A stretch of DNA of 64,000 bases from Saururus chinensis (Eukaryota; Streptophyta; Magnoliopsida; Piperales; Saururaceae), in assembly GCA_035235625.1 (NCBI GenBank), contig CP141142.1, forward strand, positions 12,492,995-12,556,994, written 5' to 3'. The notes below the pieces were generated by a model. That model searched no databases, was not told where the DNA came from, and saw only the letters and a program-made list of their open reading frames with translations. Shown in pieces: positions 36,214 to 47,853 of this stretch. The translations under genes and the position numbers were made by a program. The number at the start of each line of letters is the position of its first letter. Within the stretch, counting starts at the first letter, position 1.

Positions 36214-36890
36214 TTTAACTGTTTAAGATAATATGGGTTTTAGAAACCTAAATGTCTTTAACCTAGAACTTTTGGCTAAGGAAAAGGTGTCGCATAATAA
36301 GCATATCTATTCTTTTAAGAGTACTAGGGTCTATAAGAGTAAATGCTTTCCTAATTGTCTTTATGATTACCAATTTAAAGAGTGGCACTTCATATATATT
36401 GTGGGTCTTCTAGCCGGAAGAGAGATCTTGTAAATGACATTTGTTGGAGGGTGGATAACGGGAGCAATATAAACGTGTAGAAATGGCAAATGGATTCCAC
36501 GGCCCCATTGTTTCAAAGTCATATTATCTCCATGCATAGCATTGCTTCCGAATGCAAAGTTGTGTGATTTGATAGATGCCACCACAGGTTAGTGGCAGAT
36601 TCTCAATTGATTTATATTGTTTTCTTTTTTCGCTAAGATAATTCAAAAGATTTCCCTTAGCTATCGTGTTGCGGTTTGCTGGATGAATGTTGGGGCATCA
36701 ATCATCTCTTTCAAGTCATGGAAAACCATTTGGAAGGTCCATGTCCCTATCCTGCCCACTAATGAAAATTTGTTCAGAAGGAAAATTTTACCATCCCCTA
36801 TTTGTGAATTATGTAATGATAGAGAGGGTTCAACCCTTCATGCTCTTTGTTCTTGTACAGTAGCAGGGACAGCCAGGATTTCATGGGGGG
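36214..36890 (+). pseudogene. LINE 3' end with zinc-binding RT-associated domain
   Basis: This reads GFRNLNVFNLELLAKE (LINE form GlGfr.l..fN.alLaKq.Wr), then after frame changes SKCFPNC, LLAGREIL and W.D.G..INVWR. At 36707-36870 it reads SWKTIWKVHVPILPTNENLFRRKILPSP.CELC, the zf-RVT block (W..iW...vP.k...F.Wr.....lpt...L..R.i.....C..C) found after RT in plant LINEs. The protein order follows 33349, so PMD copy 2 inserted between them. A diverged duplicate is at 55811-56515. Confidence 0.85.
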
Positions 36891-37560
36891 GAGGGGTGCA
36901 ATAAATAAATAAAGTTCTTTCTCATATTACTTTAAAATAATGATAAAATTTTTGATTTAAAAACATTATATAAAAATATATGAATTAGAAATTTTGGTTC
37001 CACTCTATTTATAATGCTTTACAAAGTTTTAATTAATTAGATCAAAAAATTTGCTAACCTTTTATTTCATTATTCTACAGGTCATCTGATTTCTCTTTAT
37101 AAAGAGATTCGTCACCTTTTAGTATCCTTTTTGTTTTTTGAGGATTTTATATAATTATTCAAGTTTAAAAGGAGATTAATTTATCATCTTAGGCTTCTCT
37201 ATTTTTTTGTTTGTTTATGACAAGTAACATATTTCTCTATTCCCTCTTTTTATATGTTCTTGTCTCATACAATTCAATGCTCAACTACCTAGCTACTTTT
37301 AACCCGAATAGTTTTGTGATGAGCAGTTTCTCAACACTTGGACATTATCAAGCCATATTTAATTCACAAGAGGACGTTGATGTGGCTACAACTAGGGACG
37401 AGCAGGAATTTGAAGGGGGTCATAAAATAACAAACTTTTTAACTTTTATTCCTGTGTATAAAATAACTATGCTAAAAATTAAGATGTATTGACATAAAAT
37501 ATATAAGAAAATTAGAAAAATACAGCCAATTATGACAATTAAAAAAATAAATAATTTATG
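36891..37560. repeat. Unidentified repeat, also present at 56516-57160
   Basis: This AT-rich segment follows the LINE remnant and is duplicated with it at 56516-57160. The phrases AGCCAGGATTTCATGGGGGGG (36872) and CGAGCAGGAATTTGAAGGGGG (37400) resemble each other and recall termini of plant DNA transposons. No inverted partner was found. Confidence 0.45.
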
Positions 37561-37894
37561 TATCTCGGGTAGGGCCGGACAGCAGACCGGACTTGGGATG
37601 GGGGAGGTTGGAGTTTCGCTGATTCACCACATCTGGTGGTGGACGTGGGAACACCGGAGGATGTGAGATGTGGGATCCGATTGCGAGGAAAGATGCATAA
37701 ATGTTGGTTGTATCCACGAGCCAAGTCTACAGGCTGGGAGTAGACAGAGGTGGCTAGAGTCATTGTGGGGTATGGCTAGCAGATGGAGGCAAGAAGCAAA
37801 GGAGGAAACTAGTTGGGACCCTCCTTTGAGTCGTTGTGGGCTATGGCTAGAAGATGAAGATGGAGATGGAGGCTAGAAGCAAAGGAGGAAACTA
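37561..37894. repeat. GC-richer spacer with a roughly 85-bp tandem duplication
   Basis: The phrase 'gtc(a/g)ttgtggg.tatggctag.agatg...gaagcaaaggaggaaactagttgggac' occurs twice in tandem (37759-37821 and 37832-37902). The second copy contains the hAT target site. Confidence 0.6.
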
Positions 37895-39054
37895 GTTGGG
37901 ACTAAGGTTGTAAATATGACGGGCCAACCCGTTAGCCAATCCCGGCCCGTAAAATTTCAGGCTTGGGCTGAAAAATAAAGGAAATGGGTCAGGCCGGGCT
38001 TGGGCCTAGAGCAAAAAAAAGGAGAAAGCCCGGCCCGTTAATCTCTCCCATTAATAGCTCCTCATTTTTCTCTACTTCCTCTAGTTCACCCTTCACCCTC
38101 CCCTCTCCAGCTCTCTTGTATTTGCTCGCCTGCCCTCTCACCTCTCTTCACTCTTCCTCAAGATCTCGCCAGAATCGCCACTTCACTTCTTCAATCGTCC
38201 AAAAACCCTAATCCTCCAATCGCGTTTCTCATTCCGCCAACCGCTCGCCATTCCCCAATCCTCTCCCTCCTCATTCCACCGGACCGCTGTTGTGGCGCTG
38301 CATGCGTGAATCTCCCATCTGACTGTTGCCGAACCATCTACAGTCGTTGACTCACAAACTCACAATCACAATCCCCCATCTCTCAATGGCCATTCATCAC
38401 ATGCTCTGGCTCTCAATCGCCATCGGTGGCCAAGCATCCAACAAAATGAGCCGAATGTAGGCTAGCTGTGGACTTCATGCTCTGCCAGACCACAATAAAA
38501 TTAAGATTTGTTTATCCTTTGTCATTGTTATAATTATTAATTTTGTTGATCCTTTGTTATGTTATTCCATTAATTTTTTATGTGTTATGTTATTGTCTGT
38601 GTTTTGTTATTGATCCTCATCCTCTGTTAGATTTATAAATTTTTTTATCTATTTTGTTATTGTCTATGCTTTGTTATTGATCATATGTTCTGTTATTGTC
38701 TTATTGATCCTCATTTATAATAACTATTAATTTTTTATCCTTCCCTCTGTTGTGTTATTCTTTAATTTGTATTTGTCTATGTTATGTTCATGTCTAATTT
38801 CTACTTGTCTGTTCTATAATTTATACTTGTTCTTGTCTCTACTCTTTAGAATTTAATATCTACTTGTTATTCTTGTCTAATATTTACATGTCTTTATTCT
38901 ACAATCTAATTTGTTCTTGTGTTTGTTTGTATAATTTCAACTTGTCTGACTCTATGTTCTGTTGTGCTAATTTTTCATTTTGTCTATTTTATTATTTAAT
39001 TTGTTCTTATCTTGTAAGTGCAAATATTGTCTTAATTTGTTTGTATCTACTAAT

Positions 39055-40800
39055 GGAGATTATTAGTTCTTCCACACCAACTAGTTCTTCCACCCCAGCT
39101 AGTTCTTTGGCACTAGCCAGTTCTTCCACTCCCACACCTGCTGTTCCCCTTAGCTCTACATGTCCCCCTCATCCTATTCTAGATTCAGGAGCAAGTAGTA
39201 GCCACGTTAGGAAAAAAAGGTTCAAAGTCCATCACAAGTGCGGCTGTATTTTGAGAAAGTTTTTGATGAAAATGGAACATAGGAAGCAGCAATATGCAAT
39301 TATTATAAGCATAGGTTTGTTTCGGAAGGTAAAGATGGTATGACTCATATAGCAAGACACATTAATAATAATTCATGTAAGATGGCACCAAATAGAGATC
39401 CTAGACAACCACTCTTAAGTACTGCTTTTGGTAATATATCTGCTTTTAAATTTGATCAACATCGTAGTAGGGAAGCTCTTGCAAGAACAAAAATAGTGCA
39501 TGAGTACCCATTTAATATTGTTAGTCATGATGATTTTATTAATTTTATAAACACTTTGCAGCCTCTTTTGGTTTCAAGGGCTACAATTAGGAATGATTGC
39601 CAAAAGCTTTACACAAAAGAGAAGGCTACATTAATGGATATTTCTAAAAATCTTCCCTCTAGGGTTAGTTTTAGTTCTGATTTGTGGACTTCAAATCAAA
39701 ATTTTGAATACATTTGTGTGATTGCACATTATATTGATTTTGATTGGCATCTAAAAAAAGATTATTAGTTTTTCTCGATTTCCAACACCTCATACTGGAT
39801 TGACAATATATAATGCTATCAAAGCCACTTTAGTGAAATGGAAAATTGATAGAAAAGTATGTAGAATTACTTTAAATAATGCATCAAGTAATGATGTTGC
39901 TCAAAGAAATCTTGTAAGGGACCTTGCTGAAAAGGGGTCTCTTCCGTTGGAAGGTGCCTTGTACATGTACATTGTGCTGCCCATGTGCTAAACCTTATTA
40001 TGAAGGTTAGACTAAGAGATATTGTAGATATAATTCATCATGTTTGTGAGTCTATAAAATATGTGAAAGCTTCGCCTTCCCGCCATCAAAAGTTAATAAC
40101 TGAGTTGGGAATTACTTTGGAGAACGGTTTGATTTTATATGTTAGCACTCGATGGAATTCTACTTATCTAATGATAAATTCTGTGTTGCCGTATCGTGAT
40201 GTTTTTAGAAGATTAGAGGAAGAAGATCCAAGTTATAAACATAGGCCTTTTGATGATGAATGGGAAAATGCTACCAATGTATGTAATTTTTTGAAGCGTT
40301 TTTATGATGCAACTAATTTGTTTTGTAAAGTTGGTTATCCTGTAGTTCATTCGAGGTGCAAGTTCTATAGACTACTTTCTTAGATTAATGGTGAACAAAA
40401 TGTTAGGTAAGTATGATGAATATTGGGATGATGTACCGTCACGTATGACGTTGCTTTGATTTTGGATCCTAGATATATGAGGAAATTATTGAAGTTCTAT
40501 TTGAGCCAACTACATGGTAAAAAGTTGGGGGATCTACATTCGAAAGGAGTTTGGTTGTGATGCAGTTGTTATTTCATCAATACAAGAACAAGTTGGTTCC
40601 GGATGTGGTTACACTTTCTAGTGAGACATTAAATCCTTCGAATGAGGAAGAAGAAATTAAATAATGGATGGAAGAAAAAGGATATGCTGAAGACAATGAC
40701 ATTAGCAAAATTGAGTTGGAGTTGTACTTTGAAGCGAACTTAGAAAACAAGGATGCTGACTTGGATATCCTTCATTGGTAGAAGGCTAACTAGGTCAAAT
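39055..40800 (+). pseudogene. hAT transposase, N-terminal and catalytic part
   Basis: A Ser/Pro-rich start (SSTPTSSSTPASS) is followed near 39245-39375 by a BED-type zinc finger. Its frame contains a stop and the second Cys is Tyr (C-N-Y-Y), while the His pair (THIARHINN) remains. At 39340-39768 comes AFGNISAFKFDQHRSREALA and SFSSDLWTSNQNFEYICVIAHYID, the hAT block with the first catalytic Asp. The next frame has ITLNNASSNDVAQ, where the family's conserved second Asp (LDNAS.N) is Asn, then VSTRWNSTYLMI (TRWNSTY.Ml block) and YPVVHSRCKFY. Frameshifts near 39345, 39768 and 39990 and later stops show decay. The last exon continues at 54483. Confidence 0.9.
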
Positions 40801-40820
40801 ACCCAATCTTGGTAGTAATG

Positions 40821-41666
40821 TGTTATGGAGGCACCCGGGAAACACCTACCCTAGGGCACTCGCAAGGCCAAATAGCCAAGCGTGTGAGCCTTACTTCGTC
40901 AAGGTCATGGCCTTGCGCCATTCAACCAAGTGTCCGACCCGCGAAGCCAAACAACGAACCCGTCCCAAGGTGGATCTACGAATGTGCCAAGACAGTCCCC
41001 AAGCAAGCTGGTCGGAGGGGGACACTTCCTTGCGATGAACAGATCCAACTTAGGCAACTCGGACATCCTAACATTCCATCTCAGCTAAGTGCATGCAAGG
41101 ATCTTTGTTTCCAACACGACCGTAAGGCCAGACGGCTGCCTGATAGGTCAAAGAGCCCCATCTCCTAGCGGATGGTGCTCCTAGCATGATAGCTAGCAAC
41201 ACAACAAGCCTTTGTTTCCATCCGAGACAACCGGTTGTAAGGCAAGGCATCATACCAACAGCTTTGTCATTTCAACTCACCATGTCCCCCCTATATAGCA
41301 TAAGAGATGTTTCCCATTCTGCTGGAGTTGCTGCCAAAATGGTTGTACGGGCATGGTTTGTCCAAAGTTTGCCAAACTGCCCGAAATCACTCCCAATTAT
41401 TCTCTAACACTATTTAGGGGGGAGGGGACATCTTAAAAATCCAAATATGTGCTAGTCGGCCATGTGTCGCAACATAGCCAACTATGTTTGTGCATCGTTG
41501 TGTGCTTTTTGTGCACCGTTGCGGGCCTTCCCCGCAATGCCTACATACATTATGTGTAACACTATGGGCACTTCTTGCAATGTATACACACCTAGTATAC
41601 AATGCTTCCACACATGTGTGTGCCCCAGCACGTGTCATGGATAGTCCGCTTCGCTACCCTGTGACA
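40821..41666 (-). repeat. Family-A LTR (3' LTR)
   Basis: 846 bp with TG...CA ends on the minus strand and a TATA-like motif CTATATAG at 41288-41295. The section from 41028 onward is repeated at 1-662. Confidence 0.8.
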
Positions 41667-41680
41667 CTCTCCCCCACTTG
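41667..41680 (-). other. Polypurine tract of family-A element
   Basis: The minus strand reads AAGTGGGGGAGAG immediately before the LTR start TGTCAC. This fixes the orientation of the element. Confidence 0.7.
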
Positions 41681-43917
41681 ACTCGCCAACGCCCTCGTCG
41701 ATGGTACAACTCCAAGGGGTCTTGTTCTAGCTTCCAACCATGGCATGGAATTGTGATGAAGGGTTAACTCTTTTTCCTATGATGCTTGAATTTTGTTCAC
41801 ACCATGGCTTGGATCTTCCCATATATTACATGCTCTGGAAAAACCAACTTCCACCCATAGGCCTGACTCGGTTAAACCATTGCATGACGAAGTTTCTGCT
41901 AATGCACCTTACCCATCGGCACATGCAAAGTACTCTATGGTAATGGTTGCTTTGATAAGTTGGTGCACCCAACTGCTCCACAAGAGTTGGTGTTGCACAT
42001 CGAAGGGAAAGGATACACCAAATGATGCCCAAATTTCTCTCTTGAAGCCAGCCTTGCACTCGAGACACTAGCAAGTTGCCTACACATTGGATGATTTTTG
42101 CCTGCACTTCAGCCACACCTTGTAGCTCCCACCGACAAGTTGACACCATGATGCCGGGATTCAACACTCTTGTCTGCAACCATTGACGTCTCCCAAGAAT
42201 TGATAGCTGCCCCCACTTATAACAAAGCTCGTTATAGCACTACAATGACTTCCTCGATGTGTCCCATAACTTCTGGGTCTTCACCACTCAAAGTTCCTAG
42301 CCACCCGATTCAGTCAAGTTTCCCCTTGTGATACATTCCAAAGGCCTACTCCACCCTAGGAGCAGTAGCTTTGCTCAAGCTTCACGTGACCAGTGTGATC
42401 ACCAAGCTTCTTCACTACTCTTAATGTAGCATAACATCAGGTTTCCGCTCGTGATCCCCTCCAGCGGTCTACTCCACACTAGGAAAAGTGACTTTGCTCA
42501 AGCTTCCCGTAACAACTTGGTTACCAAACTCACACACAGCTCAGGATGCAACGATGTCATAAGGCTTCCTCTCGTAATCTCCTCTAGAGGTCTCTACCCT
42601 AGCCTAGGAGCAGCAACTTGGCTCAAGGATTGTGTAACCGACTTGGTCACCAAACTCCTACACTGCTCAGGATGCAGCGATGCCCTAAGGCTTCCTCTCG
42701 CGATTCACTCCAGAGGTCTCTACCCCAACCTACGAGCAGCAACTTTCACAAGCTTCACGTAACTAACTTGGTCACAAAACTCCTACACTGCTCAGGATGC
42801 AGCAAACTTCTTGCGGATGTTGTCCACCAGTGAATGAGGTCCATTGTGCCTCGCTAACTAGACCGATGCCTAAAACTAGCAATCCAAGATGGGTGTTGCC
42901 CTACCAACTAATGGCATATTGGGCCACCAGCAACCCAGCGGTGAGAACACATCTATTCAAACACCCCAATCAAACATACTTCGGATCACCGCTTGCATGC
43001 TGATCCAATGATCAAGGGTGGGAGAGTTTTCTTCCTGTTCACCCAAAGAACTATGCCGCCTCTTGCCACATCAGCTCCCAACCAAAGGCATGGCGATTTC
43101 TTCCCTCATGTGCCAAACTTTCCTTTTCTTTTTTTTTTTATTTTCTTTTTCGAACATCAGCTGCACACTTGCATGTCGAAAGGGTGACAATTCATTTGTT
43201 TCTTTGTCCAATCTTCAGATACACACTAGCATGTCGAATGGCTCATGTTTCACCCCCCTTCTTTTCCATTTTAAATCACTTGGACTGGATAGTATCCACT
43301 ATGCTCGAGTCCCATAATTCACTGTTCATCATCCCAGAAAGTCCCATTCCCCGGATCAATGTCCTTCCATGTGGCAATTCACATTGCACAAAGTTCAGCC
43401 CAAAACTGCCCACCAATGAATCTCATACCTTGTTAGCGAGAAGAACCCGCCTGATCTTGGTGATACTCTTTGTCCAAAAACTGAGTTGCACGTCCATTCA
43501 CAACATGATCACCCCACCTAGGGCTCAATCTCAACCCATCCTCACCTCGAGGAGTCTCATGTTACATTGGTATAGACAACTAACCAATCATCAAGTAGAG
43601 CAGGTACAAAGATTCGCAAGGCATCCTGCCACTAATACATCCCATACCGCACTGTTAGCAAGAGCTTGCCGCCATTCACATCATTTTCGAGTCCCAACAC
43701 AACTCAACATAGCATCGGTAACATTGTTGCACCAACGACCAGGGAACAAGAGCACTATTGCATGAGGTCCTTGTAAAACCTATGCCCTTGATCGAAAGTA
43801 CCACTCACACAATCCAAAACTAAGAAGGAACCCGATCAGCCATCATATATACACATCCGTTTCAGCCCACATTTCCATCCACTTGCATTTCGCATGGTAG
43901 TCCATCCGCCCCGCACT
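41681..43917 (-). other. Non-coding interior of family-A element
   Basis: About 2.2 kb of even base composition without gag, protease, RT or integrase blocks on either strand. 42420-42800 holds three diverged direct repeats of roughly 130 bp built on GCTTCCTCTCGTGATC..CTCCAGAGGTCTCTACCC..CTAGGAGCAGCAACTT. Open frames such as 43169-43765 (198 codons) have no family resemblance. Confidence 0.55.
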
Positions 43918-44345
43918 GCCGATGTAAGGACCCTCATCTTTAAACCGGTTTTGATTTTTATTTAATTATGGGTTATCGTGAGATTTACGTATTTTCTGAT
44001 CTTATTCGGTGATTTTGTAAATAAATAGAGTTTGTGATGGTTTTAACCAAAATTAACTTCAATATTAGTGGTTTTAAGTGATTTTAAACCAAATGTGAAT
44101 TTTTGAGATTTTTCGGAATTTTCACTATTTTCCCAAAAATTAGGGTTTTGGCGGGACCCCTGTGGGCCCCACGGTCGAAAATTTTATTTTTGTGTCAAAT
44201 GAACCTAGACATATACTTAAGGTCACACAAAAATTTTCAGAATTTTATTAGGCTTAATTCGTGCTTAAATTTGCAAAATAACCACTTTTAGCCTACTTTT
44301 CATATTTACACCCCAAAACTTACCTATGCCTACCCCAACCCTTAC

Positions 44346-44353
44346 TATAAAAG
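44346..44353 (+). promoter_or_regulatory. TATA box of Tekay 5' LTR
   Basis: TATAAAAG in the context CTTACTATAAAAGGGCA, repeated at 51333-51340 in the 3' LTR. It is the only strong TATA box near the LTR start, about 420 bases in. Confidence 0.6.
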
Positions 44354-45014
44354 GGCAAACCAGAGCCATTTCCATTTTTGGGAATAGGCTAAGGAAGGAG
44401 GTCTGGCCTAATCCCCACTTAGGCCCGAATTAGAAGCCGATTAAGGTAAGCTTGCTCTAATTAAGCACTAATCTATGGCTTTTCTCTTAATTTCTTCCAA
44501 ATCTACCATTTTCCCCTTGATTCAATTCGTTTTTGACCATCAAAAGCTACTGATTTGTGTTTTACTACGAACCCTAACTTTCAAAATTCGATTTTTACTA
44601 CCAACAAGCCCTAGATCTAAGATTTAATTAGGGATTTCTTAAGTAAATTGATTTCCATTGGTGTTTAATTCAAACTCATTGTATTTTCAAGGATTTCAAG
44701 AAGGGTGACTCTTCAATCCAAGCTTAATCAAGTGCTGAGGTAATGGGTCTTCAAAATCACTGTTTATCCATGGTAAAACTCTTCATTTTTGGCTTATTTC
44801 GAAATGGTTTGCTTGATTTAGTGTGTTAATGGTAAGATTAGAAAATGGAATTATTTAATCCCGATTTCTTAGGGTTTTGCATTATTATGGTTTGGTTTGA
44901 TATTCTGGAAGTCAAGGAGGACTTTTGATGATGATTAGGGTGTTAGATGTGGATTTGAAGTGTTTTCTATGGTGTTTCGGTTTGGATTTGCGAAAGGAAG
45001 AAGATGACTGTTTC

Positions 45015-45120
45015 AGTGTTGGCGATCGATCGGCCTTGCAGGGCGATCGATCGGCTGAACTGAAAATTTCAAAATTTTGCGTGTAACCGATCGAACGGCC
45101 TGAAGGGCGATCGATCGGCT
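45015..45120. repeat. CGATCGATCGGC motif cluster in LTR
   Basis: Three near-copies of GGCGATCGATCGGC or CCGATCGAACGGCC separated by about 25-40 bases, repeated at 52010-52110 in the other LTR. The core CGATCGATCG is palindromic. Confidence 0.8.
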
Positions 45121-45900
45121 ACACAGAAAATTGCATGTTGAGTGTATGATGCCTATTTTGATGATTCCACTTTAGCTTGCCAATTTTATATAAATGTAGA
45201 GTGTTTTAAGCTATGTTAGGCTACTGGAAATGCATGCTATTGAGTTTATGGAGTTGAGATATATGCTTAGTGATGGTGGAATGACTTATGTTTTGTGGCA
45301 TGATGTTGGAATCGTTATTTTGAAATTATGAATAGTTGTTTCCCTTTGGTTAAGCATATTTCAGTAGGACTACAATCATTGTTGGACAGATTTGTCATGA
45401 TAAATTGTGATTAATGGTGTGTGAATGTTGGTGAATGCCATGACTCAATGATGAAATGAGTGATGTTATAGGTGTTTAGCCTTTGTGGTTGAGTTTTGAA
45501 TTTAACTATGATTTCAACGATTCTTCTACTATGATTTCCGCTGGAATTCATGTTTAGGTAGAAATTCACATGTGTAGTGTGGTGGTGAGTTGATTTTCAA
45601 GCATGTTAATATGCATCATGTGAAAGGCTTCTACTAGTTACACACACACACATGTGGGGGTTAAATGATGATGTTGAAGCTTAATATCGTGATTATGAAT
45701 GATGCATTAGGGGCTGGTGAGAGCACTTATCATGATTAGGGTTCATGTATGCTTTGCCCACGCATGTACCATGTTGCACGCATCATGAAAATGGATTTCC
45801 AATTGAGGCTTCATCGTGATTAATCGAATTTGACCGATTGGATGCAATGTGATGGAATTGCGTGCCGGGTTTATCGGTCGTGGATTAATCGCAAGTTGAT

Positions 45901-46319
45901 TGGTCCGAAAGGACATATTTTGATTTGAAGTTCCTGTGTGGAACGATTTGAAGATGCCTGTGTGGAACGATTTGGAGTTCCTGTGTGGAACGAGTGCACT
46001 GCCCGGGTTGAGTCTTGTTTAATGGAATGATGTGGGGACGAGTTGTGTACTTGTCTTGCGCATATGTGAGAATATCATTATGTGTGTCATCTGGACCCTG
46101 AGAATCCAGTGTGGTATGTCGTGTGCACCCCGCTACCACGTGTTCTAGGGTTCTCTGTGTGAGAACTCGGGCTCTTCCCTCCGCAGGAGATGTCCCTGGG
46201 CGAACACCCCTGCTCTAGATTCTCTGTGTGAGAATGGGACATCCTTGGCCAGGATCGTCCAGGGCGAGCAGTTTTAGGGATTGACAACCCCGATCTTTCT
46301 TGAATTCTTGTGTAGAATT
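45901..46319 (+). other. Cluster of short hairpins with constant TGTGT loop
   Basis: The inverted repeats are GTTCC-TGTGT-GGAAC (45930-45944 and 45977-45991, with a damaged copy between), GTTCTC-TGTGT-GAGAAC (46150-46166), ATTCTC-TGTGT-GAGAAT (46219-46235) and AATTCT-TGTGT-AGAATT (46303-46319). The loop is constant while both stem arms change together. Also GTCC-GAAA-GGAC at 45903-45914. If the TATA box at 44346 is used, all lie in the transcribed leader. The 3' LTR has the same cluster at 52905-53310. Confidence 0.75.
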
Positions 46320-46404
46320 TTGTACCATGACACGCCTTCGTGGCCTTGTCTATGCTCCCGTCTGTGTGACGTCAATGTGTGATTACTCCTTAATGGAGGT
46401 TGAT

Positions 46405-46835
46405 TGTGATAACATTATGCATGTGGGAATATGTATGTTAGAGATACATCCATGCATGTTGATATTGATGTTATGCATGTGGAATATGTATGTTAGAGAT
46501 ACATCCATGCATGTTGATGTTGATGTTATGTATGTGGAATATGTATGTTAGAGATACATCCATGCATGTTGATGTTGATGTTATGCATGTGGGAATATGT
46601 ATGTTAGTTGATGTTATGCATGTGGGAATATGTATGTTAGAGATACATCCATGCATGTTGATATTGATGTTATGCATGTGGAATATGTATGTTAGAGATA
46701 CATCCATGCATGCTAATTTTGATGTTATGCATGTGGAATATGTATGTTAGAGATACGTCCATGCGGGATTGGTTATGATGTGAATGCATGTGGGAATATG
46801 TATGCTAGAGATACATCCATGCAGGTTGAATTATG
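46405..46835. repeat. About 56-bp tandem repeat in 5' LTR
   Basis: Roughly seven units, some partial, of ATGCATGTGGAATATGTATG TTAGAGATACATCCATGC with a GTTGATATTGATGTT linker. The 3' LTR (53395-53730) has fewer units. Open frames in it on both strands are only the repeat translated. Confidence 0.9.
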
Positions 46836-47467
46836 CATTTTTATGCAGTGTTAAGTGATATGAATGTGTGATCAGAAAGTGATGCACCATGTAAATCTTT
46901 GATCTGAAACGATCTCATTTCTAAGCTATCGTATTTTCTACGTTGACAGTGATATTAAAACCATTGCTGAGTGTTAAAACTCACCCCTCTTTTGTGTTTT
47001 GATTTGGGGCTGCGTGGTGTGACACGTAGACGGACAGGATTGCCTTTTTGAGGAAAGGTCAGAGGTAGCTTGGGTGTGATGATGGAGATCGTTGCGTGAC
47101 TTATCATCGTTTCTTTTATGCTTTATGTTCGAACCTTTGTGTAGGGTTCTTGTTGTGGATTTATGTCACATGTTACAGTTATGTTTGCTTATGACTTATT
47201 TTGAGCCGGTGTGGGCTTTACTTAACTAAGTTTGTGGGTTTGAGATTGTTGTTTACTTTGTGTTAAACAACACCTTTTCTTCCCCTTTTACTTACTCTTG
47301 CTCAAAGGATTGTGCGCACTCCGTGTTGCTGTTAATCGCCCGTGGTTAGGGATTAAGTCTTCCGCTAGAATCGTTTCTCAATTTCACTTCGTCGCCCCCG
47401 CACGCTTGACCGGCCCTTGGACCGGGTTCGGCTCGGGTCGGGCATCGCCGGGGCGTGACAGAGTTTT

Positions 47468-47480
47468 TGGTATCGGAGCA
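47468..47480 (+). other. Primer binding site, tRNA-iMet type
   Basis: TGGTATCGGAGCA, seven bases after the 5' LTR, one change from the usual TGGTATCAGAGCC that pairs with initiator tRNA-Met. Confidence 0.85.
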
Positions 47481-47622
47481 CATCTTTGTCCAAGAGTAAA
47501 TAGGGTTTGTGTGTGACAAGTCTTGCTTGTTTGCTTGCTTGCTTGTTTGTGTGCTTTTTGCTTGTTTGGCTGTGTGCTTTCGGGTTGTTAGGCTGTACGA
47601 TTAAAGTCTGGTCGTTGTGTAG

Positions 47623-47853
47623 ATGGCTGGTCCTAATCATGCAGGCGCTAATGACCATCGCGGTGCTCGTGACCCAAGGGTGGACGATGTGTTGACCGCC
47701 ATTGAAGGGTTGACACAGGTGTTCCAGGCTAAGCACGCGAGCGGTAGCAGTTCTGAGTCTCTTTCTCTCGAGGGATTCAAGAAGCTTAATCCCCCTAGCT
47801 TCAAGGGCGGATTAGATTCCTCTTATTCTTTTTGTGTCTCCTCATTTTGCTCA
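47623..47853 (+). pseudogene. Tekay gag, N-terminal stub
   Basis: The frame starts at the first ATG after the primer site and gives MAGPNHAGANDHRG, then DDVLTAIEGLTQVFQAKHASG and [14 protein letters not shown], the usual start of plant chromovirus gag up to the NPP.F.G block. The rest of gag, its zinc knuckle and the first part of protease are missing; the next residues correspond to sequence just after the protease active site. The frame then closes at a stop, because one base is out of register with the downstream pol frame. Gag of a full element has several hundred residues, so this stub cannot form particles. Confidence 0.8.

Larger units (their letters stand above)
43923..47460 (+). repeat. 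5' LTR of the Tekay-like element, 3538 bp
   Basis: It begins TGTAAGGACC and ends GGGGCGTGACA. A TATA box at 44346-44353 gives a U3 of only about 0.45 kb, so R plus U5 would be about 3 kb. It is 87 bp longer than the 3' LTR, mainly because of extra copies of a roughly 56-bp tandem repeat. Confidence 0.95.

Noticed and set aside
43169-43765. 198-codon open frame in the family-A element
   Set aside because: It has no similarity to gag, pol or other families, lies antisense to the element's inferred direction, and shows no codon pattern of a gene. Kept only as non-coding interior.
44103-44291. 62-codon open frame present identically at 51090-51278
   Set aside because: It lies in both LTRs and is identical only because the LTRs are; no domain and no start context.
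46300-46750. Cys/Met/His-rich open frames on both strands
   Set aside because: They are the 56-bp tandem repeat read in frame, and change length with unit number between the LTRs.
46405-46835. CRISPR-like regular repeats
   Set aside because: The units are contiguous tandem copies without unique spacers, inside a plant LTR.
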